Positions 1 to 5,648 of a DNA stretch of 19,363 nt are shown one piece after another; positions within the stretch are counted from its first letter, which is position 1, and each line of letters opens with the position of its first letter. The DNA is taken from the NCBI GenBank assembly GCA_043736395.1, contig JAYTCQ010000432.1:1-19363 (forward strand), read 5' to 3'. The translations under genes were made by a program, and so were the position numbers. The notes under the pieces were generated by a model. The model was not told where the DNA came from. It ran no database searches and saw only the letters and a list, made by a program, of their open reading frames with translations. The stretch is from JAFDVL01 sp043736395 (GTDB lineage Bacteria > Acidobacteriota > Blastocatellia > RBC074).

Positions 1-20
1 CTAAAAGCTCCGCCTTTTAG
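1..20. repeat. Short palindrome at the window edge
   Basis: Arms CTAAAAG (1-7) and CTTTTAG (14-20) flank a 6-nt loop, CTCCGC. The centre is the inverted version of the GGCGGAGC core in the larger palindrome at 131-167, so both may belong to one repeat family. The element could extend left of the window. No T-run follows that would make it a convincing terminator. Confidence 0.5.
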
Positions 21-130
21 CACCTCACGGCAGCGGAGCCGCGAAGACATCGGTTGCTATCAAAAAATAAAAAGAAATGAATAGAAGAATTAACGATTAC
101 TAAATTACGATTTTTGCGGCTCAGCCGCCT

Positions 131-167
131 GAGGCTATCGGAAAGGCGGAGCCTTTCCGATAGCCTC
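131..167. repeat. Perfect 17-bp palindrome downstream of the XRE gene
   Basis: Positions 131-147 and 151-167 are perfect reverse complements separated by GGA. A smaller GC hairpin (GCGGCTCAGCCGC, 117-129) lies beside it. It sits 35 bases past the stop codon of the minus-strand regulator and could end that transcript as a stem-loop. On the minus strand, however, it is not followed by a U-tract, so I call it a palindromic repeat rather than a terminator. Confidence 0.75.
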
Positions 168-202
168 TTTCAGTATTTGGGCTACGCCCTAAGTGGGGAA
201 AT

Positions 203-631
203 TTATTTTCTGCTATTGGGTTCCTGCTTGCTAAATTGCGTATAAGCAACGCGGAACAGCTCTGCCAACGCAGCCGCGCTCTCGGTCGAAAGATTTCGGT
301 CGGCGCGCAAATGCACTTCGACAATGTCGGGTGTCGCTTCAGTCGGAAAATAAATTACCGGCTGCTCCTGTTTGGCTCCGCGCTGTTGCTGGTTCGCGCC
401 CATAAATCTTTCGACGGGCATTTTCAGCCACTTCGTCATACGCGCAATATTATCAGCGTCCGGTTGGCAGGTTCCGTTTTCGATCCGCGAAAGCGTCGAA
501 GCCGAGACTCCGGTCGCCTCTGCGACGGCCCGCAATCCCATCTTTTGACGTTCGCGTTCACGTTTGACGGCACGCCCCAATTCAACAACATTTACTAAAC
601 TATTTTCAGAATTATTCATAGCTGATGCCAT
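203..631 (-). CDS. XRE-family helix-turn-helix transcriptional regulator
   Basis: This 142-residue protein has a Cro/C1-type HTH at about residues 20-75; its core contains GVSASTLSRIENG, typical of XRE recognition helices. The remaining roughly 65 residues form a short C-terminal region with TPDIVEVHLRADRNLS and a helical AAALAELFRVAYTQF segment that I cannot assign to a ligand-binding fold. The start at 631 is supported by AAAGGAG (637-643 complement) five bases upstream; a second ATG four codons later has no better signal. It is divergent from the Rad52-like gene, with 192 bases between starts, so autoregulation and control of that gene are plausible. The size and the neighbour recall the Deinococcus DdrO regulator/DdrA pair, but only by analogy: I see no DdrO-specific residues and no IrrE-type protease in the window. 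Confidence 0.88.
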   Translation of the reverse strand: MASAMNNSENSLVNVVELGRAVKRERERQKMGLRAVAEATGVSASTLSRIENGTCQPDADNIARMTKWLKMPVERFMGANQQQRGAKQEQPVIYFPTEATPDIVEVHLRADRNLSTESAAALAELFRVAYTQFSKQEPNSRK

Positions 632-686
632 AAATGCTCCTTTCGTTATGCCTCAGACCTATTCCGATGCAAAAAAAGAGTAGCAT

Positions 687-754
687 GGAAAAATCTTTCC
701 TGCAACAGTTGTTTCATACTTGCAACAATAAAAAACTCGTGATACACTGTTTCA
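687..754. promoter_or_regulatory. Candidate operator cluster between the XRE and Rad52-like genes
   Basis: Three kinds of repeated word cluster here: an imperfect palindrome GGAAA-AATC-TTTCC (687-700); direct repeats TGCAACA at 701-707 and 721-727, exactly 20 bp (about two helical turns) apart; and GTTTCA at 711-716 and 749-754. The second TGCAACA overlaps the proposed -35 of the Rad52-like gene. This arrangement suits binding by a dimeric XRE repressor on one face of the helix. The words are seen in the sequence; binding is inferred. Confidence 0.4.
720..748 (+). promoter_or_regulatory. Candidate sigma-70 promoter for the Rad52-like gene
   Basis: TTGCAA (720-725, four of six matches to TTGACA) is separated by 17 bp from TACACT (743-748, four of six matches to TATAAT). 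Transcription would start near 755, leaving a leader of about 70 nt. Both boxes are mediocre, which would fit a regulated promoter. Confidence 0.35.
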
Positions 755-823
755 CAGATGAGACAAGCACAGCAACTCAACAGGGAGCGAAGCTGATTGT
801 TTTGATCTAAAAGGACAACTTTA

Positions 824-1627
824 ATGAGAGGAATTACTGTTATGACAAACGCAAATACGAACGCGACTGACGAAACCGCAATTAATAATTTTAATAATCC
901 AATGTTGAGATCGCAGTGGTCTGAAGAAGCTGAAGATACGAATCCGATCAAAGATAACGTCCTTCCTTTTTCTTTCACGCAAACCTTACGCAATTTACGC
1001 GAGCCGTTAGATTCCAAACTCGTCAAGCAGCGTGAAGGTTGGACGGATTATTCCGGCAACAAGCACATGGTTGATTACGTGGAATGGCATACGGTCGCAG
1101 ATATTTTAGATCAAACCGCTCCAACGTGGGGACATACCATTAAAAAAATTACTCAGATCGGCGAATCGCTGGTCATTGTGGCGGCAATTTCAATTGATGG
1201 CGTGACACGCGAAGGCATCGGGACTGGCAACGCCGGTTCAGAAACAGGCATTAAAAAAGCTGAGCACGATGCTTTAAAACGAGCTGCGATTAAATTTGGA
1301 ATTGCCCGTGATTTATATCAACGCGATGGACAGACCGTTGAGTCAGTCCGACAAAATTATATCGCTCCGGCGAAACCACAACCGAAACCGTTTCCGACGA
1401 ATCCATTAGCGAAATCGGTTTCAGAACTGGCGACGCCGAAGCAAATCGTGCTGATTCGCGCGGTCTGCCGTGACTTGGATATTGATGTCGATACCGAGTT
1501 ACAGGAAGCCATGAAATTAAATTGCAAGCTGGAAGAATTATCCCGCCGTGCCGCTTCTTCATTCATTGATCATTTGAAGATGTTGCAGGAAGGAAATGAA
1601 ATCCCGATTGTGCGACGTGCCAGCTAA
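824..1627 (+). CDS. Rad52/Rad22-family single-strand annealing protein (DdrA-like)
   Basis: This 267-residue protein is probably a DNA-repair recombinase mediator that binds single-stranded DNA and promotes strand annealing. The Rad52/Rad22 domain spans about residues 52-168. Its hallmarks are a YVEWHTVADILD segment, then SIDGVTREGIGTGNAG and ETGIKKAEHDALKRAAIKFGIA, matching the conserved 'vG.G ... K.A..DALKRA...FG' pattern. Residues 180-200 form a Pro/Lys-rich linker. The C-terminal 65 residues (ATPKQIVLIRAVCR ... LSRRAASSFIDHL) resemble the small helical tail found on many single-strand-binding and recombination proteins. AAAAGGA (809-815) sits eight bases before ATG 824. An in-frame ATG at 842 is preceded by GAGAGGA (827-833) and is an equally good start, giving 261 residues. 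The gene runs into the VOC gene with a nine-base gap, so the two are probably cotranscribed. Family assignment is fairly firm; repair versus natural transformation is not decided. Confidence 0.85.
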   Translation: MRGITVMTNANTNATDETAINNFNNPMLRSQWSEEAEDTNPIKDNVLPFSFTQTLRNLREPLDSKLVKQREGWTDYSGNKHMVDYVEWHTVADILDQTAPTWGHTIKKITQIGESLVIVAAISIDGVTREGIGTGNAGSETGIKKAEHDALKRAAIKFGIARDLYQRDGQTVESVRQNYIAPAKPQPKPFPTNPLAKSVSELATPKQIVLIRAVCRDLDIDVDTELQEAMKLNCKLEELSRRAASSFIDHLKMLQEGNEIPIVRRAS

Positions 1628-1636
1628 GGAGCATTA

Positions 1637-2002
1637 ATGGTTAGGACTCACGGATTAACACATCTCAATTTGGCTGTTCTCGATCCCGAACGTTCGCTGC
1701 GCTTTTACGAACAGGTGTTTGGGGTAAACGAATATTTTCGGGACGAGAACAGCATTCAGGTGCAAGGCCCCGGTGGTTACGATGTGATTGCTTTTGAGAA
1801 AAGCGCGGCAGAGGCCGGAAAGACGGGCGGGATAACGCATTTTGGATTTCGCTTACTTGACCCGAAGGATATTGATCAAGCAATTGAGGAAGTTACGAAT
1901 GCTGGCGGGACTATTATAAAACGTGGCGAGTTTGCGCCGGGATTTCCGTTTGCTTATGTCCATGATCCTGACGGTTACGAAATAGAAATCTGGTTCGAAT
2001 AA
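1637..2002 (+). CDS. VOC-superfamily protein (glyoxalase/dioxygenase fold)
   Basis: This 121-residue single-domain VOC protein begins HLNLAVLDPERSLRFYEQVFG, the classic first beta-alpha-beta unit, and ends with HDPDGYEIEIWFE. Candidate metal ligands are His9, His68 (THFGFRL) and Glu117, so a divalent-metal site is likely intact. Families with this layout include glyoxalase I, fosfomycin-resistance thiol transferases and ring-cleavage dioxygenases; nothing visible chooses among them. The SD AAGGAG (1626-1631) overlaps the stop codon of the Rad52-like gene and lies five bases before ATG 1637, so translation is probably coupled. The partner gene suggests a role in a stress operon, possibly detoxifying a reactive electrophile, but that is inference from position only. 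Confidence 0.85.
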   Translation: MVRTHGLTHLNLAVLDPERSLRFYEQVFGVNEYFRDENSIQVQGPGGYDVIAFEKSAAEAGKTGGITHFGFRLLDPKDIDQAIEEVTNAGGTIIKRGEFAPGFPFAYVHDPDGYEIEIWFE

Positions 2003-2027
2003 TTATCAAAAATCAACAGGAGACATT

Positions 2028-2507
2028 ATGTTAGACAAAGTCAAACCGATACCGGAAGGCTATCACTCAGTAACACCATATTTAATCGTACAGGGCGCAG
2101 CTGATGCCATCGCATTTTACCATCAGGCATTTGGCGCGACGGAACTGTTTCGCATGCCAGATCCGGACGGCAAAATTGGCCACGCTGAAATCAAAATTGG
2201 AGATTCGCCAATTATGCTGGCGGATGAGCATCCTCAAATGAATTTTCGCAGCCCGCACGCATTTGGCGGCACACCAGTTAGCCTCATGATTTACATGGAA
2301 GACGTAGACACAGTCGTGGATCGCGCCGTGTTTGCCGGAGCGAAATTAGTCAAACCTGTTCAAGATCAATTTTACGGAGATCGGTCAGGCACAATCATTG
2401 ATCCATTTGGGCATCAATGGACTATCGCTACGCATACGGAAGATGTCGCGCCGGAAGAAATGAATCGGCGCATGGAAGCGGAGATGAAGAAGTCTACCGC
2501 TGCATAG
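2028..2507 (+). CDS. PhnB-like VOC-family protein
   Basis: This 159-residue protein belongs to the PhnB/glyoxalase-like branch of the VOC superfamily. It shows SVTPYLIVQGAADAIAFYHQAFGA, then GHAEIKIGDSPIMLADEHP, and in the second half YGDRSGTIIDPFGHQWTIATH, all typical of the branch. Substrates of this branch are generally unknown, so only the fold is assigned. The C-terminal tail (VAPEEMNRRMEAEMKKSTAA) is the usual 'EEM..R' helix of the branch. CAGGAGA (2017-2023) lies four bases before ATG 2028. It follows the first VOC gene by 25 bases on the same strand and probably shares its transcript. The two VOC proteins are too different in length and motifs to be a recent tandem duplication. Confidence 0.87.
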   Translation: MLDKVKPIPEGYHSVTPYLIVQGAADAIAFYHQAFGATELFRMPDPDGKIGHAEIKIGDSPIMLADEHPQMNFRSPHAFGGTPVSLMIYMEDVDTVVDRAVFAGAKLVKPVQDQFYGDRSGTIIDPFGHQWTIATHTEDVAPEEMNRRMEAEMKKSTAA

Positions 2508-2524
2508 TTTTTGAAATTAGTCAC

Positions 2525-2587
2525 GTGGTAGTAGCTGTCAGGTTACTGCCACAGTTCTTGTTAGTTGGACTACTACCACAAGGAGGT
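2525..2587 (+). promoter_or_regulatory. Leader with two mutually exclusive hairpins and a strong ribosome binding site
   Basis: GTGGTAGTAG (2525-2534) is the exact reverse complement of CTACTACCAC (2570-2579). The same 5' arm (2525-2533) can instead pair with TACTGCCAC (2544-2552), nine pairs with one G-U, around a 10-nt loop. The two folds cannot coexist. The distal stem ends directly at the near-consensus SD AAGGAGGT (2580-2587), which lies eight bases before ATG 2596. This layout would allow translation control of the downstream gene. The pairings are visible; any switching is inference. Confidence 0.45.
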
Positions 2588-2595
2588 AACAACTT

Positions 2596-3078
2596 ATGCT
2601 TTATCAAAGATCGAATTTTACTTTACCACCTATTACCAATGAGTTTATTAATGGCGCGCTCGAACAGGAGAAGCCCAAGCCTGTCTCGAAAAAAGAACGT
2701 GTTTTAAAGCTTTATGAACAAGGAATTACGGATGTGGCTGCTCTGGGACGTCAAACGGCTACGAACCCATCGTATGTCGCAGATGTGCTGCGTCAGGCGG
2801 GTTTGTTGACAGGCTATTTTGATTTATACACATCAACAAATACGGAGCAAAACGTCTATTCGCGGTTTTTCCGTCACGTGTTGACGTACAAAAATCTTGA
2901 AGCCGCTAAAAAATCCGTTGATCGGATCGACAGCCTTTACAAATATTTCGAAGAGATTGGCGACCGAGCCGGACAGCATCAGGCGATGGTCATTGCTTTA
3001 ACTGGAAAAAATCGTGCTCGTTGGAGCGGCAAGCATGAAGAAGCAGCGGTTTTCCACGAATGGCTCATAGCTCATTAA
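2596..3078 (+). CDS. Unknown protein with an N-terminal helix-turn-helix-like segment
   Basis: I do not recognise this 160-residue protein. Residues 33-70 (KKERVLKLYEQGITDVAALG ... SYVADVLRQAGLL) read like a homeodomain-like or sigma-region-4-like HTH: a helix, a short 'GITDVAALGRQT' unit, then 'NPSYVADVLRQAG' as recognition helix. The middle is helical and charged (YKNLEAAKKSVDRIDSLYKYFEEIGD), and the C-terminus has RWSGKHEEAAVFHEWLIAH. There is no signal peptide or membrane segment. The start is well supported by AAGGAGGT at 2580-2587. It lies 88 bases after the second VOC gene on the same strand, behind a hairpin leader, so it may be cotranscribed or controlled separately. It could be a small DNA-binding accessory protein. 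Confidence 0.7.
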   Translation: MLYQRSNFTLPPITNEFINGALEQEKPKPVSKKERVLKLYEQGITDVAALGRQTATNPSYVADVLRQAGLLTGYFDLYTSTNTEQNVYSRFFRHVLTYKNLEAAKKSVDRIDSLYKYFEEIGDRAGQHQAMVIALTGKNRARWSGKHEEAAVFHEWLIAH

Positions 3079-3079
3079 G

Positions 3080-3198
3080 AAGTTCGCAGTAGGGAAAGTT
3101 CGCAGTTCGCAGTAAAGAAGTTCGCAGCCTTGCTCTGAACTGTATTTACTGCGAACCGCGAACTAACAACTGCGAACTTCTTTACTGCGAACTTTTTT
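3080..3198. repeat. AGTTCGCAGT repeat cluster with a 24-bp perfect inverted repeat and T-run
   Basis: The decamer AGTTCGCAGT or its complement recurs about eight times, often overlapping. Positions 3104-3127 and 3170-3193 are perfect 24-bp reverse complements around a 42-nt loop, which itself holds degenerate copies (ACTGCGAACCGCGAACT). The right arm runs straight into six T (3193-3198), giving a terminator-like profile on the plus strand. The next ORF starts at the very next base. This looks like an expanded palindromic intergenic repeat family, not a CRISPR array, because there are no uniform spacers. Confidence 0.8.
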
Positions 3199-3747
3199 AT
3201 GCAAATTGCTTGTAAAAGATTTGGTTGTCAAAAAGCAGTCGAAGTTTGTTACTGGTCGTGCAAGTATCGTCGGACCTGCAAGGACTGGTCGAACGCCTTG
3301 AACGTCGCCCCCGGCATCGCCTTGATTTCTGAAAGATTGGAATCCGCTGCTGCAAAATCTGGGCGCACGTTCGAGGCAGCTACATTGCTAAAACCAGTCA
3401 AACTTAAACGCAAATCATCCATCGAGAGGAAATTAATGGCGAAGCCAATTTCAGAAGAACCAAAATCAGAACCTGTTATTCGAGAAGTATCCGCGCCTAA
3501 GCCGGTGAAGGCATCGGTCGTAACTCCGGTTATCACTAAAGCTCCGGTGATAGCTAAGGAACCAAAACCAAAACCTGTTTCGGACGGGGTTGTTTATTTA
3601 ATCCTGAGCAAAAATGGTAAGTATCGTGAGTTGCGCGAATCACAACTCATCAAAGAGGCTTCGACAATTCTTAAAGACCCTACGCTGCGCTTATTTAAAG
3701 GGCAGCATCTGGTTCCTCATATCACCTTCAAACCACAAGGTGAATAA
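3199..3747 (+). CDS. Unknown protein with N-terminal Cys cluster and Pro/Lys-rich linker
   Basis: I do not recognise this 182-residue ORF. Residues 5-27 hold five cysteines (C5, C10, C17, C21, C27) in CKRFGCQKAVEVCYWSCKYR, suggesting a small metal-binding knuckle. Residues 65-125 are a low-complexity basic/Pro linker (EPKSEPVIREV, APKPVKA, KEPKPKP). A compact C-terminal block (VVYLILSKNGKYRELRESQL ... GQHLVPHITFK) looks like a small folded domain. The start at 3199 lies at the last base of a hairpin T-run and has no SD. An internal ATG at 3436 (residue 80) has GAGAGGA (3424-3430) five bases upstream and would give a 103-residue protein without the Cys cluster. Codon use looks genuinely coding upstream of 3436, so either the gene was cut off from its own leader by repeat growth, or both products are made. 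Confidence 0.6.
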   Translation: MQIACKRFGCQKAVEVCYWSCKYRRTCKDWSNALNVAPGIALISERLESAAAKSGRTFEAATLLKPVKLKRKSSIERKLMAKPISEEPKSEPVIREVSAPKPVKASVVTPVITKAPVIAKEPKPKPVSDGVVYLILSKNGKYRELRESQLIKEASTILKDPTLRLFKGQHLVPHITFKPQGE

Positions 3748-3759
3748 TCTTCCGGCGAT

Positions 3760-3861
3760 CAGAACGAAGTGCAAGTTTTCGCAAACGCAACAACCACTGA
3801 AAAAGCCTCAGCCATGCGTCACTTGTCACAGCACCGCTTACGAAAATTGTGCTTCGTTCTG
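3760..3861. repeat. Imperfect inverted repeat at a convergent gene junction
   Basis: The word starting CAGAACGAAG at 3760-3781 is matched on the opposite strand by 3841-3861, which overlaps the last codons of the minus-strand membrane-protein gene. Ten bases at the outer end and six at the inner end match exactly, with a few differences between. The loop is 59 nt. It could form a weak bidirectional stem between the convergent genes, but there is no T-run. Confidence 0.35.
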
Positions 3862-4593
3862 GTTTCGGGAGTTAGTCGTAAGTTCGCCCTGTAAAAGTTT
3901 TCTGGTCAGGATTAGATGACCGAAGATGGCAACCATCACTAAAACTGCCGGCAACCAAACATAAGGAAAAAATAAAACCCACGTATTCAGATTTTCAGGC
4001 TCACTGCCAAAGCCACGCACAAAGGGTGAACCAATGACCGCAATCATTGCGATCGCAATCAAACAATAGATTCCCCAGACATTCCAAATCCAGATGAGCC
4101 ATTTGGGCGTATCGGGCTTGAATTTCAAAATTACCAATAAAATCAAGGCTCCCAAGCCGGTCATGACATCGAAATTATATCCTGAATACGAAAGCTGAAT
4201 CGGCATGATCTTTTTTTCAAAAGCCTGATGCATGAGCAGTTCAAGTGGAAAGCGAAAACTTTGCAGCGCGACAATCGCAAAAAATGAAGTATTCGTTGCA
4301 ACAGATTTTCCAACCGCAGAAAATCCTGTTGCAAAGGTCGCAACCAAAAATGAAACCATCATGACAATGAACGGAGGTGGGAAGATGTCCATTCTTGGCA
4401 GCAGCCCTGAGAGTGTGGCAATAGCACTTACCCCTAACCAAAACAAAGAGATTGGGGTGAGTATTTTTAAGTGCCGACGATTGCCTTGCGAATACACGAT
4501 GACACATAAAACAGACATCAACACGGCTAACCCGCCGATCCCGTAAGCAGTGACAGCATCAAACTCTGGTGCGTGGATAATAATTTTTTCCAT
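3838..4593 (-). CDS. Unknown multi-pass inner-membrane protein
   Basis: This 251-residue hydrophobic protein has about seven predicted membrane segments by eye, near residues 16-36, 43-65, 73-95, 101-121, 143-160, 166-189 and 205-231. The C-terminal 20 residues (QGELTTNSRNQNEAQFS) are polar and soluble. I see no transporter signature, catalytic motif or cofactor site, and cannot assign a family. The start at 4593 has no recognisable SD. It begins 19 bases after the stop of the upstream YdcZ-type gene on the same strand, so translation may depend on coupling in a two-gene transcript. The protein may act with that transporter, but this is only a neighbourhood inference. Confidence 0.75.
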   Translation of the reverse strand: MEKIIIHAPEFDAVTAYGIGGLAVLMSVLCVIVYSQGNRRHLKILTPISLFWLGVSAIATLSGLLPRMDIFPPPFIVMMVSFLVATFATGFSAVGKSVATNTSFFAIVALQSFRFPLELLMHQAFEKKIMPIQLSYSGYNFDVMTGLGALILLVILKFKPDTPKWLIWIWNVWGIYCLIAIAMIAVIGSPFVRGFGSEPENLNTWVLFFPYVWLPAVLVMVAIFGHLILTRKLLQGELTTNSRNQNEAQFS

Positions 4594-4612
4594 AAAATAT
4601 TATTACAAAAAA

Positions 4613-5062
4613 TCAATCACGCTGAATCAACCACATCCCGATAAACAACAACGCTGCACCGGCTAAGCGATTAAATGAAGCAGGGCGTTCCATCAATCCA
4701 AACCATCCAAAATGGTCGAGAACTAATGCACCTGCCAGTTGTCCGGCAATGACTGCGACGCTAAATCCAAGCGCGCCGGTATGTGGAATGGCAAGAATAG
4801 AAACCGTCACAAATGCGGCTCCGACAAAGCCTCCGAGCCAAGCCCACCACGGAGCATTCAACGCGCCGCGCCAATAACTTGGTTGTCCCATAGCGACTGT
4901 AATCACCGCTACGATGATGAGTGCGACGGCTCCGATGCCGAAATTGACTAAGGTGCCGTACATTGGATTCAGAACGAATTCTTTCATTTTGGAATTCATC
5001 GCGGCTTGCGCCGGAATTAATGAACCAATAATGAGTACTAAAAATAACCAAATTAATTTCAT
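4613..5062 (-). CDS. DMT-superfamily transporter, YdcZ/DUF606 type
   Basis: This small transporter-like protein is 149 residues from the chosen start. The N-terminus MKLIWLFLVLIIGSLIPAQA followed by AMNSKM matches the 'G...P.Qa..N..L' signature of YdcZ (DUF606) proteins. It has five membrane segments, with GQPSYWRGALNAPWWAWLGG and FSVAVIAGQLAGALVLDHFG typical of the family. YdcZ proteins are half-size relatives of EamA drug/metabolite transporters and probably dimerise; substrates are mostly unknown. An upstream ATG at 5086 would add eight residues, but it has no SD and its extension (MILSESKN) is not family-like. GAAAG just upstream of 5062 is a weak SD. The gene starts right beside the inverted-repeat element at 5087-5313. 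Confidence 0.85.
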   Translation of the reverse strand: MKLIWLFLVLIIGSLIPAQAAMNSKMKEFVLNPMYGTLVNFGIGAVALIIVAVITVAMGQPSYWRGALNAPWWAWLGGFVGAAFVTVSILAIPHTGALGFSVAVIAGQLAGALVLDHFGWFGLMERPASFNRLAGAALLFIGMWLIQRD

Positions 5063-5086
5063 ATTTTTACTTTCGGAAAGGATCAT

Positions 5087-5313
5087 TTCAGGAATAGGCC
5101 ACGGATGAAGCGGATAATGCGGGTTTACGCGGATCTGAAATCACGGAGAACACGGAGGACACGAAGAAAAGCGCGACCATCAAACTTAGATTGTCCGCTC
5201 GACTGACATTTCTCGCTTATCTCAAAAAAATCTCTGTGCGCTCCGTGTTCTCCGTGGTTGATGAAACTCAGACCCGCGTAAACCCACTTAATCCGCCCGA
5301 TCCGCGGTCTATT
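5087..5313. repeat. MITE-like long inverted-repeat element, copy 1
   Basis: The left arm (about 5093-5157) and right arm (about 5241-5313) are imperfect reverse complements over some 65 bp, built from CGCGGATCTGA-like and CACGGAGAACACGGAG words, around a centre of about 83 nt. The outer end (TTTCAGGAATAGGCC) is shared with the second copy at 18662-18773. I see no ORF in it that looks coding and no clear target-site duplication. It fills most of the gene-free interval between the YdcZ-type gene and purS; the rest holds the candidate purS promoter. Confidence 0.75.
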
Positions 5314-5327
5314 GTCTTAAAAGCTTC

Positions 5328-5357
5328 TTGGCGTTTATTTTTCAAAACTGCTATATT
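5328..5357 (+). promoter_or_regulatory. Candidate sigma-70 promoter for purS-glcD
   Basis: TTGGCG (5328-5333, four of six) is followed after 18 bp by TATATT (5352-5357, five of six). The predicted start point near 5364 leaves a leader of about 34 nt containing AAAGGA (5381-5386), 11 bases before the purS ATG. It lies just outside the repeat element. Confidence 0.45.
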
Positions 5358-5397
5358 TCAATTTACCAGTAATACACCCTAAAGGACACAAATCTTA

Positions 5398-5643
5398 ATG
5401 CTCGCAAAAGTTTATGTCACGCTCCGCAACGGAGTTCTTGACCCGCAAGGCAAAGCCATTCAACACGCTACAACGACCATTGGTTATCAGGGGATCAACG
5501 AAATTCGTCAGGGGAAATATTTTGAAATTTCCGTGGACGATGCGTTAGATCAGGCGCAGGCGCAAACGCAAATTGAGAAGCTCGCGCACGATGTTTTATC
5601 CAATCCTGTTATCGAAGATTTCAAAGTCGAAATTGTCAAATAA
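5398..5643 (+). CDS. purS: Phosphoribosylformylglycinamidine synthase subunit PurS
   Basis: PurS is the small subunit of the three-part FGAM synthase (PurS-PurQ-PurL), which converts FGAR to FGAM with glutamine and ATP in step four of purine synthesis. PurS bridges the PurQ glutaminase and the PurL synthase, in the cytoplasm. The 81-residue length is normal. KVYVTLRNGVLDPQGKAIQH, then IRQGKYFEI and a closing VIEDFKVEIV, follow the family pattern closely. AAAGGA at 5381-5386 is a slightly distant SD (11 bases). The gene is five bases from glcD and is likely cotranscribed. Oddly, purQ and purL, normally next to purS, are not in the window. Confidence 0.93.
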   Translation: MLAKVYVTLRNGVLDPQGKAIQHATTTIGYQGINEIRQGKYFEISVDDALDQAQAQTQIEKLAHDVLSNPVIEDFKVEIVK

Positions 5644-5648
5644 AACCT

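Noticed and set aside
236..598. Plus-strand ORF opposite the XRE gene
   Set aside because: It is antisense to a clear XRE domain, lacks an SD and reads as low-quality Arg/Ser-rich peptide.
646..1026. Minus-strand ORF covering the XRE-Rad52 spacer
   Set aside because: It overlaps the well-supported Rad52-like start and the regulatory spacer, and has no recognisable domain.
3080..3198. Repeat cluster read as a CRISPR array
   Set aside because: Units are about 10 bp, overlapping and in both orientations, with no regular spacers and no cas genes.
3614..3919. A 101-codon plus-strand ORF across the convergent junction
   Set aside because: It overlaps the end of the Cys-cluster gene in another frame and the membrane-protein gene antisense, has no SD and a composition unlike a protein.
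5191..5382. Short plus-strand ORF in the inverted-repeat element
   Set aside because: Its sequence is generated by the repeat arms and it has no SD or recognisable protein feature.
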